64,000 bases of DNA from Botrytis cinerea B05.10 (Eukaryota; Ascomycota; Leotiomycetes; Helotiales; Sclerotiniaceae). Positions 11,890 through 24,429 of this stretch are shown piece by piece (position 1 is the stretch's first letter; the number at the start of each line of letters is the position of its first letter). Under the pieces are notes generated by a model. It did no database searches. It saw only the letters and a list, made by a program, of their open reading frames with translations, and had not been told where the DNA came from. Both the position numbers and the translations under genes were made by a program. The stretch spans positions 1 to 64,000 of the forward strand of contig NC_037310.1 of NCBI RefSeq assembly GCF_000143535.2, in the 5' to 3' direction.

Positions 11890-12277
11890 CTTGAAATGTT
11901 TAGCACGATTTACCGCAAGTTTGAATTGGGTGTCTGCTCATGGATGATGTGATAAAGGTTAAACGATTCAATTTAGTGTTCTGGATATGTTCGTTAACGG
12001 CCTCCGAAAAGAAATACGATACATATTATTGGACAATGAAATTATGGGGCTGATCACGAACCACATCCGGGTGCCGACACATTCCGCCAGAACTTCGGTA
12101 TGTGTGACCGCAAACCGCGAAAGGCGGCATAGTCCAGATCTTTCTTCTTCTATGGCTTGAGCTTGCTTTGAAATCCAGATGTATACACTTGTAGCCAATG
12201 TGCAATTGACTTGACTGACAATTCTTTTCGTTGTACGATTTTCCATCTTCTGAACTTGACAAAAGAGTCTGTTCAAA
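11890..12277. promoter_or_regulatory. Divergent BOA3/BOA4 promoter region
   Basis: About 390 bases separate two divergent start codons, so both promoters must lie here. GC-rich patches near 12060-12125 contain several CCG/CGG triplets, compatible with Zn2Cys6 binding, but no clear palindrome was found. The GTTTCC motif seen upstream of other cluster genes is absent. Confidence 0.4.
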
Positions 12278-14048
12278 ATGATACACTTTGCAGATCTGGG
12301 GGCAATATCATTGGCAAATTCCAATACTGTGATTGCGGGTTGCATTGTCTTCGCATTGTATTACCTATTCCAATTCCTCAATTCAAAGAAATTGAATTTC
12401 GATGCTCCAGTTATAGGCGATGCGAGTGATCTTCGCTCTGCTCTGATCAACGGGTACAACCAGGTATGAACTGTTCGTGAAAATTAGCGAAGACAGAAAA
12501 TTACTGACGTAAATAGTGCCCAAACACGCCATTTTTACTGCCAACAGCGGCTCATCCTACAATCATCTTACCCATCAAGTACATTGATGAGATCAAATCT
12601 TTACCCCCAGACAAGATCTCATTTCTCGAAGAATTCAGAGATAGATACTTTGGGCATTATACGGCGTTTGCAAACAATACCGAAGGAGATGCAGTCACAA
12701 CAAGTGTCAAGGTTGACCTCACACAGAGCATCGCGCGTGCATTGGAGAACATGCAAGCTGAGACAGAGCTCGCTTTTGCAACTGAATTGCCGAAGCCCAA
12801 GGACTGGATGTCAGTGACATTATATCCCATCATATTAAGAATGGTGGCAAAGGTCAGTGGACGAGTGATGGTAGGCGAGCCGCTATGCAGGAATGAAAAA
12901 TGGATTCAAATATCGACTACATATACTCGTGACACCTTCTTGGGGGGTCGAGCGGTCTGGGCACGACACCCACTTTTTAGACCAATATATGCTCTTTATT
13001 CGCCAGAATTAAAGAAAGTTCGCCAACACTATACCGATGCGGCAGAATTCCTGCGGCCAATCTTCAATCAAAGATTCAAGGAGATGGAGCGGGATGATTT
13101 TGAGAAACCACAAGATATGATTCAATGGATGATCGATAACTCGGGAAACAATGCTAAAGATGCGACCTTCCAAGGTCGATGCCAACTCGTGAGTTGATCG
13201 TTACAAAACTTTGAAAATGACGTACTGACCGCACTCCAGTTGATATGTGGGTATTCTCTACAACTTTCCCGCAATTTATGATGCAAGACTCACCATTTTG
13301 GAACAGCATTTGCAGCCTTGCATACTACGTCTGGACTGGTGAGTAAATACTTTCGCAAATCTAGACGGCTGACATGAGTCTGAACTAAACTCTCGAACAG
13401 TTAGGTAATGCGATGCTTGACCTTGCAGCACGACCAAAATACATTGAAGCTCTCCGCGAAGAGATAGCCGCTAATCTTCCCGAAAATACTCAAATCACCA
13501 AACAAATACTCACCAAACTGCGAAAAATGGATTCGTTCTTGAAGGAAAGTCAGAGAATGAACCCATTGAATCTAGGTATGAAGCTCAATCTCAATTTTCT
13601 CTCAGATGAATCACTAAAACATTAAATGGTAGTCACCATGAACAGAAAGATGATGGACACAGTACAGCTATCAGATGGTACAATCTTACCAAAAGGATCT
13701 TTCCTTGGTATGGCAGCCGGCTCCATCGGTTTTGATCCCAGAATCTTCGAAAATCCCGACGAATTCGACGGTTTTCGATTCGAGAAGCTCAGACAGCAAG
13801 AAGGCGCGGAAAACAAATTCCAACTAGTGACCACAGGAAAGGATAGTCTGGCTTTTGGACACGGAACTCACAGTTGTCCAGGCCGCTTTTTTGCCAGCAA
13901 TGAGATTAAGACGATGCTGATCGAACTTCTGCGGAATTATGATTTTCAGCTGCTCCCTGGAACTGAAAGGCCAAAGAATTTGAAGAGTGATATGAGTCTC
14001 GTTGTAGACCCAACGGCACAGATTCAAATTAAAGAGCGTTGTAGATAG
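12278..14048 (+). CDS. BOA4: Cytochrome P450 monooxygenase (with 7-nt microexon)
   Basis: Six exons (12278-12463, 12517-13188, 13240-13246, 13307-13338, 13401-13575, 13633-14048) give 495 residues. A membrane anchor spans about 18-36. SGRVMVGEPLCRNEKW is typical of the group of fungal P450s that also includes BOA7. AALHTT at 291-296 is the I-helix motif, ESQR at 348-351 the ExxR, and FGHGTHSCPG holds heme Cys439. The third exon is only 7 nt, yet it restores QLLISFAALHTTS with exactly the spacing seen in BOA7 (QLTVSLAAIHTTS), which supports it. The product probably oxidises a botcinic acid intermediate. Confidence 0.88.
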
Positions 14049-14416
14049 TATTCTGAGTAGTCTAATAGAACAACTGTGATTGAATTTAATTGATTCAGTG
14101 GATTTTATAATGAAGCGAAAATCAATTGGAGTCTTGCTTTAATATGTTTGGACGAAAAGTACTAGCTCACGGAACAGTAAAGGGCAGTTTGACGTGGTTG
14201 GAGTGGAAATCTTGTGGTCATGTCTGAAATAGCTCTGGCATTCTCCCGCGAAATCGAGTAGGATTTATTCCTTTCGAGGTGTATCGGCATCTTTAGGTTT
14301 CAAAAATCAAACGGGAAAATATCAATACGAGATCACTGAATAGCACGCGCAGCTCTGGGCTAGAAAACTTTCCAATGGTAGACTCTATGAAAAATTGAGA
14401 CTACTTTCAAAATATT
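14049..14416. other. BOA4-BOA5 convergent 3' spacer
   Basis: The spacer lies between two converging stop codons and must hold both 3' untranslated regions. No gene or distinctive structure is visible. Confidence 0.5.
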
Positions 14417-15544
14417 TCAATTACCAACAACATCAAACACTAATTTGCTCCCAGATACTTTTCCTTTCCTCAAGAGATCTATTGAACTCGCAATTCCACC
14501 CAAGCCCCCCGATTTTAGCATCGTAGGATGGGCCTTCAACCTTCCCTTCTCGATCAACTTTTCAGCAATTTTTACAAATTTTTCCGCCAGCTTCCTATCT
14601 TCAGGTTTTGCACCTCGAGCAAATTCTCCACTGAGTTCAATAGGTAAACCAAATATTGTTAGCGCGTAGCAAAAAAATGGTTTGACATCCGCACGTGACC
14701 GTTGTACCCTTGCATTGAATGGATCTAACGATACGTACTTTCCACCAGTAGCACCTATCGCCTCGTAGCAAAGACGCATTGAAGATGCCGTGGTAATACA
14801 ATCAAGTGCGTATTCCAATCTATTATAGGTATACTGTTTAATCATAGCCCCGCATCCCTGCGAATGATAATCAAAGCATTTCGATGCTCCTCTCGATTGT
14901 ACAAGTCCGAAATTATGAGGGGAACATACAGCAATCGGTTCATACCCAGACAGTTGTAATAATTGAATAGCCAAAGTCCCGGTGGAAGTTGACGCCCCGT
15001 AGACAAGTACCGGAATGCGCGGTGTTTCGTTATCGTTATCTGTGAGCGCGTCTCCACCACTCCACCCTCGGGGTCCGACGCGAGTTTTCTGAGGCGCTGC
15101 ACTGCCTGTCCCATCTGTATTTGGCCAATTCAATGCCAAACACTCGTTTCCGTATAATGCCAAACCAGTTGTGACTATTCCCACACCGTAGCTTGCTGCA
15201 TGTTGAAAATCCATGTTTTCGGGGATTTTGACTAGCAGGTCTCCGTCTGTAACGACGTACTCCGCAAATGCGCCTCCGTGAATGCTCGTAACGCCTAGTA
15301 CTCGATCTCCAACAGCTAGATCCGAGTTCATGGAATCGTCGATAGCTTCCAGAACACCAGCCATGTCGTATCCGCTGATAGCTCCAGGTTTGGCCGAGAA
15401 ATCAACCATTTTCCAGTCACTATGATTGAGAGCTACAGCATGTACCTTCACCAAGACTTTTCTCGATCCTGGCTCTACTGATGGCTTGGGTACGTTCTCA
15501 GTCAGCTGGAGCGTTCCAGGTCCGGTTTGAATTACTGCTTGCAT
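14417..15544 (-). CDS. BOA5: Stand-alone (trans) enoyl reductase, medium-chain dehydrogenase fold
   Basis: One uninterrupted 375-residue frame. The N-terminal half is a GroES-like domain (ALNHSDWK...ISGYDMAGVLEAI) and the C-terminal half a Rossmann domain with YGASTSTGTLAIQ from about 182. The zinc ligands of true alcohol dehydrogenases are absent, as in polyketide trans-enoyl reductases of the LovC type. It is adjacent and divergent to BOA6, whose own enoyl reductase region looks degenerate, so the natural inference is that BOA5 reduces enoyl intermediates held on the BOA6 carrier domain. The alternative is a free quinone-reductase-like dehydrogenase. The family call is firm; the partnership is inferred. 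Confidence 0.88.
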   Translation of the reverse strand: MQAVIQTGPGTLQLTENVPKPSVEPGSRKVLVKVHAVALNHSDWKMVDFSAKPGAISGYDMAGVLEAIDDSMNSDLAVGDRVLGVTSIHGGAFAEYVVTDGDLLVKIPENMDFQHAASYGVGIVTTGLALYGNECLALNWPNTDGTGSAAPQKTRVGPRGWSGGDALTDNDNETPRIPVLVYGASTSTGTLAIQLLQLSGYEPIAVCSPHNFGLVQSRGASKCFDYHSQGCGAMIKQYTYNRLEYALDCITTASSMRLCYEAIGATGGKYVSLDPFNARVQRSRADVKPFFCYALTIFGLPIELSGEFARGAKPEDRKLAEKFVKIAEKLIEKGRLKAHPTMLKSGGLGGIASSIDLLRKGKVSGSKLVFDVVGN

Positions 15545-15983
15545 GACTGAGATTGCAAAACGAGTACACTTAAAATTCTCTCTGTAGTAAACAAATCAAA
15601 AAAGTCTCAATGTTGTCGATATACATCGATTCTCTCAGTGAAAGAGAAGAAATGGTGCAGCAGCTGCTTTTGAATTTGCTTGAGCTGTAAGTCGGTAGTG
15701 ATTTCATGGGAGCCGCAGTGACCTACTCGGATCCCGTGAGTGGAGTAGTTAAGTCAGAACACATGACAATGTACCCCCGAACCCACGTGTTATGCATTGT
15801 AAAGCTTCATCAATGAAGCATATCATATCAACTACTGAAACACCACATTTTCAAGATATTACATCTTTCATCTGGAATCGTTCCAACTGCAATCGTATCA
15901 ACTACATCCACGACAACCGTTTCCATTTACCAATACCCAGACTTCCCTTTTTCCCCTTCAGCGTTGTGTTTAATCGTTGCATC
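15545..15983. promoter_or_regulatory. Divergent BOA5/BOA6 promoter region
   Basis: About 440 bases separate the divergent start codons. It holds a CACGTG box at 15784-15789, a near-palindromic TCGATATACATCGA near 15618 and CCGTTTCC at 15917-15924. The frame of BOA6 stays open upstream to 15792, but that extension has no PKS character. Confidence 0.4.
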
Positions 15984-18900
15984 ATGGTCGTCCCAAACGA
16001 ACCTATAGCCGTCATAGGCACAGGCTGTCGTTTCCCAGGTGGCGCCTCTTCACCCTCTAAACTATGGAACCTTCTCCATCATCCATACGATTTGACTCAA
16101 AAGGTTCCATCCTCACGATTCAACATCAAGGCCTTCTATCATCCCAACGGTGAACACCATGGAACCACCAACGCAACCAAATCATATTTTCTTAATGAAG
16201 ACCCAACGACGTTTGATGCTCCATTTTTTAATATCAATCCAAGAGAAGCAGAAGCCCTTGATCCACAACAACGACTACTTTTGGAGACCGTCTATGAGGC
16301 TCTAGAAGCTGCAGGATTGTCGATCGAAGAAATGCAAGGCACTTCTACTGCAGTATACGTAGGACTCATGTGCGCCGACTATTTTGATGTTCTAATGCGA
16401 GACATTGAAGATATTCCGCAATATCTAGCAACAGGAACAGCACGCAGTATCATGTCGAATAGGATTTCTTATTTCTTCGATTGGAAAGGACCCTCGATGA
16501 CAATTGACACTGCATGCTCATCAAGTTTGGTTGCCGTTCATAATGCCATTTCGACACTTAGAAGTGGACAAAGTCGAACTGCTATAGCCGCTGGTGCAAA
16601 CTTAATCTTTGGTCCAGAAATGTATATTGGAGAGTCAAATCTCCATATGCTTTCGCCGACGGGGAGATCTCAGATGTGGGACTCAAGAGCTGATGGATAT
16701 GCACGTGGTGAGGGGACCGCGGCAATTGTTTTGAAGACTTTGAAGAATGCTTTGGAAGATGGAGATGACATTGAATATATAATTCGCGAGGTGCATAATT
16801 TGGTTTCCGTTTTTAATGTCTCGATGGCTAATTCGTTATGACTAGACTGGTGTAAATTCGGATGGTAAGTCGAAAGGTATCACTATGCCACTTGCTGCAT
16901 CTCAAGCCGATTTAATTCGTCAAACATATGCTCGAGCTGGACTCGACTGTACAAAGCCTTCGGAAAGATGTCAGTACTTCGAAGCTCACGGCACCGGAAC
17001 ACCAGCAGGAGATCCAGTTGAAGCGGAAGCGATCAGCAGTGCTTTCTTTCCACAAAGATCAGACATCCTCAATTCAGAGCCCCTTCACGTTGGCTCCATC
17101 AAAACAGTGATTGGCCATCTAGAAGGTGCAGCAGGACTAGCAGGTATCATAAAAGCCGGATTGGCATTGAAAGAGAAAACTATCCCACCCAATCTGCATT
17201 TTCAAAGTCTCAACTCGGCAATCGAACCTTTCTATGGGAATTTGAATGTTCCCACGGCTCCATTACCATGGCCAGCGGTTGAGGGACCTCTCCGTGCCAG
17301 CGTTAATTCATTTGGTTTCGGTGGTACCAATGCACATGCTATTCTCGAAAGCTACGAGGTTTGTACACCTACACCAAGCTTGGAATCAACAGCACTCATT
17401 CCATTCACGATATCTGCTATTTCCGAGGACTGTTTAATTCAGAACATCACGAACTTTAGCGATTATATTGAAGAGCATGAAGGAGTCAATCTAATAGACT
17501 TGGGGTATTCTCTACTGGGCCGAAGTAACTTCCCAACCAAAGCTACATTTGTAGCATCGAACACCGAAGATTTGTTAGATCAGCTTGAGAAAGTCATAAT
17601 AGCAAAAGAAGAGAACCCTAATCTAGCTATTGGCATTCGGTCGACGAATGTAAATGACAAATCATCAAGGAAGATTCTTGGTGTCTTCACGGGTCAAGGT
17701 GCACAATGGCCGGCAATGGGAAAAATGCTGATCGCCAATATACCCTCATTCTCTCAGACAATTGATTCCCTTGAGAAATCACTTCGTGAGCTTCCAGATG
17801 CTCCGAAATGGTCATTGAAAGATGAAATTGTCGCGTCAGTCGGAAAATCCTCCATTGAAAAAGCTGAGTTTTCGCAACCTCTTTGCACAGCCCTACAGAT
17901 TGCTCTTGTAGATTTGTTGAAGCTGATTGGGGTCACATTCTCTGCTGTAGTCGGGCATTCATCTGGAGAAATTGGTGCTGCTTATGCTGCAGGTAGGTTG
18001 ACGGCTGGTGATGCCATTCGTATCGCTTACTATCGTGGCCTTCATGCGCACCTTGCAAAAGGTAAGGGTGGAGAAGAAGGGTCGATGATGGCGGCAGGAT
18101 TGAGCTTTGACGAGGCTCTTGAGTTCTGCGCTGGTGAAGAATACCAAGGCAAAATTTCCATTGCGGCTAGTAATGCTCCAAAGACAGTCACTCTCAGCGG
18201 CAACAAAGATGCTATCGAAAAAGCAAAGTCGACACTTGACGATAGAGGCGTTTTTGCCCGGGTTCTCAAAGTTGATACTGCGTATCATTCCGATCACATG
18301 TTACCCTGCTCAGAACCATACACAAGATCTCTTGCTGCCTGCAAAATATCTCCCAAGCCCAGCTTACTAGATTGTACGTGGATTTCAAGTGTACACTTAA
18401 AAAATATGTCCAGTGAATCTTCCGAACTTGAGACAAAATACTGGCTAGACAATCTCGTCTCACCAGTCAGATTTTTCGAGGCCGTCAGCATAGCTGCAAA
18501 AGAATTTGGTTCATTCGATGCTGCAGTTGAAGTGGGGCCACATCCCGCACTTAAAGGACCAGTGGCACAAACATTTAAGCATGCCGTCAATGCGGTTGTG
18601 CCATATACTGGAGTGCTATCTCGTGGAGACAATGATTCGATTGCATTTGCCAACGCACTGGGGTTCCTGCTGAATTACATCAATGGAAAAAGAATAAGTT
18701 TCAAGAAATACCTTGATGCTATTTCAGGTGGTGTGGTGACAACCCCTAAACTTCTTAAGGGATTACCAACCTATTCATGGGATCATAGCCGTACTTTCTG
18801 GTTCGAGTCTCGAATTTCTCGCAATTATCGTAACAGAGTCGACCCACCCCACGAACTCTTGGGCGTCAGGTGCGCTGATGACACAGATATGGAGTATCGC

Positions 18901-21900
18901 TGGCGAAACATATTCAAGCTCGACGAGCTGCCATGGGTTTCTGGGCACAAATTCCAACGCCAAACCTTGGTCCCCGCCGCATTTTACTGCTCAATGGCGT
19001 TAGAATCTTCAAAGGTGCTTGCTAATGGCAAACCAATCCGTCTGGTAGAGCTGCATCAAGTTGACATTGAGAGAGCCATCAATCTCGAGGAAAACAATGC
19101 AGCAGTCGAGGTTATGTTTGCACTCAAACCTAGGTCTTCAAGTGCTAGTGGTAGTGATGAGATTGTTTGCGCAGATTTCTGGTGTACTGCTGCGCCAAGT
19201 GGCAAACCAATGTCAATGATTTTCTCGGGTCGTATTAAAATGACACTCGGAACTCCATCTCCTGACGCGATGTCTATTCGCTCGCCCGTACGACCAGTGC
19301 TTGGCCCACTTAACGTGGATCGATTCTATGACAGCCTGGCTAATGTTGGTCTTGAGTTCACTGGAATCTTCCGAGGCATTGAAAAAGGTCAACGCCGAAT
19401 GCATATCTCTTCGCTCGAAGGTAGAAGATGTTTATCTGATACAGGATTATTGGTACATCCGGCGTTTTTGGATATGACATTACATGCAACATTAGCAGCA
19501 TTTGCCAGTCCTGGTGATGAGCGCTTCTGGACACCATATTTGCCAAGAAGAATCGCCAAGATGAGCTTCAACATTGCGCTTTGCGAAGCAGCATTCGAGA
19601 AAGAGACAGCCCTGGCTGGAATGGATGGATATATTACCGAAGTTACCCCCACTACTGCTAATGATGCAGCCACTTATGTTGGCGACGTTGATGTTTTTGA
19701 TCCACTGACCAACGAAATCGAGATTCAAATCGAAGGATTGCAAATGCAATCGTTTACGGCAGCAAGACCGTCTCAAGATCGACAATTATACCTTGAAACG
19801 CTGTGGGCGGCTGATATCTCGGGAGGCATCATTTCCGAAGTCGATATTGAAGATGATGATCCAAAAGCACTTCACTTGATCGATTTGGGCGAAAGACTCT
19901 CTTACGCTTACATGCGTCACTTGATGTCTGAGATTAAGCCTGAGAATATCCCAGACCATCACCGTCCTTTGTTTAACTGGATCAACCACGTCACGGATCT
20001 TGTTTCCAAAGGAACACATCCTTCGATCAAGCCGGAGTGGAACAACGATGATCTCCAAGAATTGATTACTATGGCTTCCATATATCCAGAATGTGTCGAT
20101 CTCGAATTGATGCAAGCTGTAGGTAATAATCTCCCTGATGTTGTGAGAGGTACAACGACGATGTTGGAACATATGTTACCAAATGGACTGCTTGACAGAT
20201 TATACACCGAAGGTATTGGGATGGCCACGTCAAACAAATTTGTCACAGCGGCAATGAAGAAGATCGGGCATCGCTACCCAAAAATGCGTGTCTTGGAAAT
20301 TGGTGCAGGGACTGGAGGGGCTACCAAAGGTATCTTTACAGGAATCGGGGATGCATTTGCTCATTATACTTTCACGGATATATCGACTGGCTTTTTTATG
20401 AAAGCTAGGGAAGTTTTCAGTGACTATGCCAACCGCATGACATTCAGTCTCCTCAACTGCGAAAAAGATCCCTTGGAGCAGGGGTACGAAGCTCACTCCT
20501 TCGATGTCATCGTTGCATCAAATGTTCTTCATGCGACCGAGTTTCTTGAGAAGACCATGAGAAACGTCCGGACACTCCTGAAGCCTGGCGGATATCTCTG
20601 CCTTTTAGAATGCACTGGCCATCTCGAACGGACTGGATTCCTCATGGCTGGTTTACCTGGTTGGTGGCTCGGAGGTGCAGATGGGCGACCATATCGTCCC
20701 ACTATCTCACCACCAGAATGGGATTCAGTTCTGAAAAAGACTGGATTCTCAGGTGTTGATGCCATTGTCAATGATTTCAAAGATAAATCGCGTTACACGG
20801 TTTCTGTGATTCTAAGTCAGGCCCTTGATGATGATGTCCAAAAGCTTCGAGAACCGCTTCAATATCATCCGGAATCTACAGGAAAGGACCTCATTGTTAT
20901 CGGAGGATCGAGTATTGCCACCCAATTACTTGTTGAGACGATAAAACAAGACATTCCATCCTGGGAGACCCGTAAGACAATTGTCCTTGCCACCTGGGAA
21001 GAGGCGTCAAAGCTCACAATTCCATTTGGAACCACAATTCTGAGTGTTGCGGATCTCGACGAACCCATCTTCAAATCAATGAATGCAGAACGTTTGAAGG
21101 GTATTCAGACGGTGATCAACTCCGCCGAATCCGTTCTCTGGGTAACCACAGGATGTAAAGCTGATGAACCATACGCCAACATGGCAATAGGATTAGGCCG
21201 GTCTATCATTTCTGAAATGCCTCACTTGAACTTGCAATTTTTGGATGTCGACTTGAAGGGAAATGCTGCTAAGGTAATTGGGGAGACACTAGTTCGGCTT
21301 GAGGTTGCAACCGGCCTATTAGATTCGCGCAAAGAGAACTTGTTGTGGTCAATTGAGCCAGAGATGATCTATGAAAACGGGCAATTGTATCTTCCGAGAG
21401 TGAAGCCGATTAAGAAATTGAACGACGTATTGAACTCTACACGTCGTGTCATCACAGAAGAGGTTCTTTTGGCATCAAAAAAAGTGACAATTACCCCTCC
21501 TACTGTCGGCAATCGCTTTAACCTTGAAGTCCAAGAGGTAGTCATGGATCATCTTGATAGCGAAAACGAGTTGGAAATTTCTGTCTCCTTCTCGTCTTTG
21601 TATACCGTGAACATTGACGGTAATTTCCTTTACATCATCCTAGGAAAGACAAAATCCGGATCATCGATCCTCGCCCTCTCCGCGTCGAACCAGTCACTCA
21701 TCACTGTTCCCAAAGACTGGGCCATTCCAGCCAGTCAAGCTACTCCTGAGTACCTCGAATGTGCTATGGCTTACCTCTTAGCAAAGCAGATATTGAACAA
21801 AGGTTCCTCAAGCGTTCTGCTTCACGAACCAAGCTTTGCATTGAGTCAAGCCGTGGAGTCAATAGCCAAAGCGGATGGAAAGTCCATCTCAAATATTGCA

Positions 21901-23546
21901 AGCACCAAGTCTACCACGTCAATTCAAAATTGTATCAAGGTTCACCCCACTTTGTCTAAACGTGCCATCCGAGACTTACTGCCAGCTTCAATTCAATCAT
22001 TCGTCGACATTAGTGGTACCGGCAAACATGTCAAAGACGCGTTGACAAAACTCACCAGCATAATCGAAATTGATGGTTTCCTAGGTGTCACGCCAGCAAA
22101 GTCTTCATCTTCTGTTGACCCATCAACAGTTCTTGCTGATGTTGTAGCTTATGCAGATTCAACTAAAACCAAGGATATTGAAGGGAGATTTTTACTTAAT
22201 GCCGGAAGCTTGAAACATGGTCATGTTTCTTCGTTCTCTCCACTTTCCGTCGTAGATTGGACGAGTAACACAACTCTGACCGTCGATGTCAAGCCATTCT
22301 CCCAAAACCAGATATTTGACAAGAACAAGAGTTACTTATTAGCAGGCTTGACTGGAGACTTGGGACAATCGATCTGTAGGTGGATGGTTGAGGCCGGGGC
22401 TAGATATATCATTATTGGTAGTCGGTAAGTTTGAGGCTCTTATAAATTCCTTGGGATATACTGCTCCAACAATCATTACTAACGCTTGGCAGATCTGTCA
22501 AATCTGGCACTCCATGGCAACAAGAATTACAAAGAATGGGCGCGACTGTTCTCGTCTACACCATTGATTTTACCGACAAGGAAGCAGTTACCAGATTGCG
22601 TGAAGAGGCAATCAAGACAATGCCACCAATTGCAGGAGTGATGAACGGATGTATGGTCTTGGATGACAAACCATTCTCAGATATGCCTTTTGAAACACTC
22701 GAGAGGGTTATTCGTCCTAAAGTACTCAGTACCATCAATATTGATGCCGTATTCGGACTGGAACTCGACTTCTTCGTGTTGTTCTCCAGTTTGGCTGCCG
22801 TCAACGGAATTCCTGGACAATCGAATTACGCCGCCGCCAATATGGTATGTGGTCATTCTTCTTCTCATCTGGTACAACGTTCTCCGACTAACAATCTGTA
22901 GTATATGGCCTCACTCGCAGAGCAACGTCGCAAGCGCGGGGGTGTCGCATCGGTCATTCATATTGGTATGATTCTCGGAGTTGGATATGTTGAACGCTCA
23001 GGTCGATTCACTGAGTCTGCTTTACGCAGTTATAATTATCTCACAATTCCCGAACATGAATTCCTTCAAGTATTATCCGAAGCAGTGCAATCAGGACACC
23101 CAGCCAGCAATCGTTGTCCTGAAATCATCATTGGCATGGTCGCGCCCTTAACAGGTGAAGAACGCGATAAACCTCGATGGCATGCTAATCCTCGATTCGC
23201 ATTCGTCATGAATGATTTCACCAATGAGGAGAGCGATTCTCAAGGTGAGGTTGAAGTGCCGACCAAGGAGCAACTTGCAAAAGCGCAAACAAAGGATGAG
23301 GTATTAGGTGTTATGCAAAAATGCTTCGCGAAGCAGTTGGAGCTTATCCTGCAGGCAGATTCGGGGTCAATCGATGAGAGTGCACCTTTGACGCAGTTGG
23401 GTATTGATTCTTTGATTGCAGTCGAGATTCGAAGTTGGTTCTTGAAGGAGGCGGGCGTATCTCTTCCTGTTTTGAAGATATTGGGTGGTGCTGCGGCTAA
23501 AGATTTGTGCGAACTGGCTTGTGAGGAGTATAAGGTTACTGAATAG
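15984..23546 (+). CDS. BOA6: Highly reducing type I polyketide synthase, KS-AT-DH-cMT-degenerate ER-KR-ACP
   Basis: Four exons (15984-16790, 16846-22424, 22493-22844, 22902-23546) give about 2,460 residues. [10 protein letters not shown] with Cys178, EAHGTGT and [17 protein letters not shown] near 550 and GHSSG with Ser641. DH: His970 in [11 protein letters not shown], and DMTLHA further on. C-methyltransferase: [14 protein letters not shown] from about 1418 and [13 protein letters not shown]. The region 1730-2070, where an ER would lie, lacks the GGVGxxA nucleotide loop. [12 protein letters not shown] near 2098. ACP: GIDSL with Ser2416. There is no thioesterase domain. The start was chosen because [20 protein letters not shown] is the usual KS beginning. 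It probably builds the C-methylated core of botcinic acid with BOA5 supplying enoyl reduction (inference). Confidence 0.93.
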
Positions 23547-23847
23547 ATTGGTAGGCATACTTCGTACATAGATCGATTCTTTATTAATACTAGTACTTGT
23601 TTGATTCTTCTGTTGAAAATCTACGAGTAATGACATTGTGAGATTTGTTGCTTGTCGAGTTCTTGTTGGAAATTTTGAAATTCAATTGCGAACTCTAAAT
23701 AATCATCAAATAATGTCAAGCCAAAGTTATTCAAGACTCTTCAATAGCGTAACATGCCACTTGCGGATTTTTGGAGGTAATAAACGGACAGCACGGAATT
23801 ATGATGGGCCCACCTTCGGAATTTCTTTGTGAAACATTTAATATCTA
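23547..23847. other. BOA6 3' flank up to the transposon island
   Basis: This stretch holds the 3' untranslated region of BOA6 and ordinary spacer. The 5'-TA target dinucleotide of the island lies at 23846-23847. No gene is seen. Confidence 0.5.
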
Positions 23848-23915
23848 ATGTAGTTTATCAGTACATACACTATATCAGTATATATACCACTTTTATCTCA
23901 ATTTACATTTTTCAA
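23848..23915 (+). repeat. Left terminal inverted repeat of the pogo-type element
   Basis: The repeat matches the right end in inverted orientation with C-to-T differences of the RIP type. It contains TATCAGTACATACAC and TATCAGTATATATAC 17 bases apart, whereas the right end has only one such unit. Confidence 0.75.
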
Positions 23916-23953
23916 TTTCAATATATGATTTATCAATCATTTATTATATATTA

Positions 23954-24429
23954 TGGGAGCTGCCTCTAGAATCATATAGAAATGTTTAGAAATCTTTCGA
24001 AATAGTTTAAACTAAATTTCAAATAGGAATTCAATAAGATTGTAATTGATTGTAATTCTTATAATTATAATAATGAAATTAATAATTGTTATTTTAAATA
24101 TAAAGCTTTATATTATAATGAAATCTATTCTCTTATATAAATCTTCATTTTCAATATACTAATCCCTAAATATTTTCAATATAATAGATTGCAATAAATC
24201 GTATTACATTTTAAAAGTATTAATATTTTTTAATGTTTTATTATATATCCAAATTATATAAATTTCAATATCTTAATTTATTATTTTTATCTTTGAAATT
24301 AATTCTTTAGAATATTTTTAATTCTAAATATAACTTTATAAGAAGTTTGCAAAGTTATATTCCTTTTAATTCTAAGATTGATTTATTATCCTGTGATTTC
24401 TATTGATTTATTATTAATTTATTGTAATA
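23954..24429 (-). repeat. Left LTR of the 6.4-kb gypsy element
   Basis: It aligns along its whole length with 29906-30380, the differences being mostly C/T and G/A. The outer end begins with TG. The inner boundary is accurate to a few bases. Confidence 0.7.

Noticed and set aside
15792..15983. Upstream in-frame ATG extending BOA6 by 64 residues
   Set aside because: The extension has no KS character, whereas the ATG at 15984 gives the standard start just before the first beta strand of the ketosynthase.
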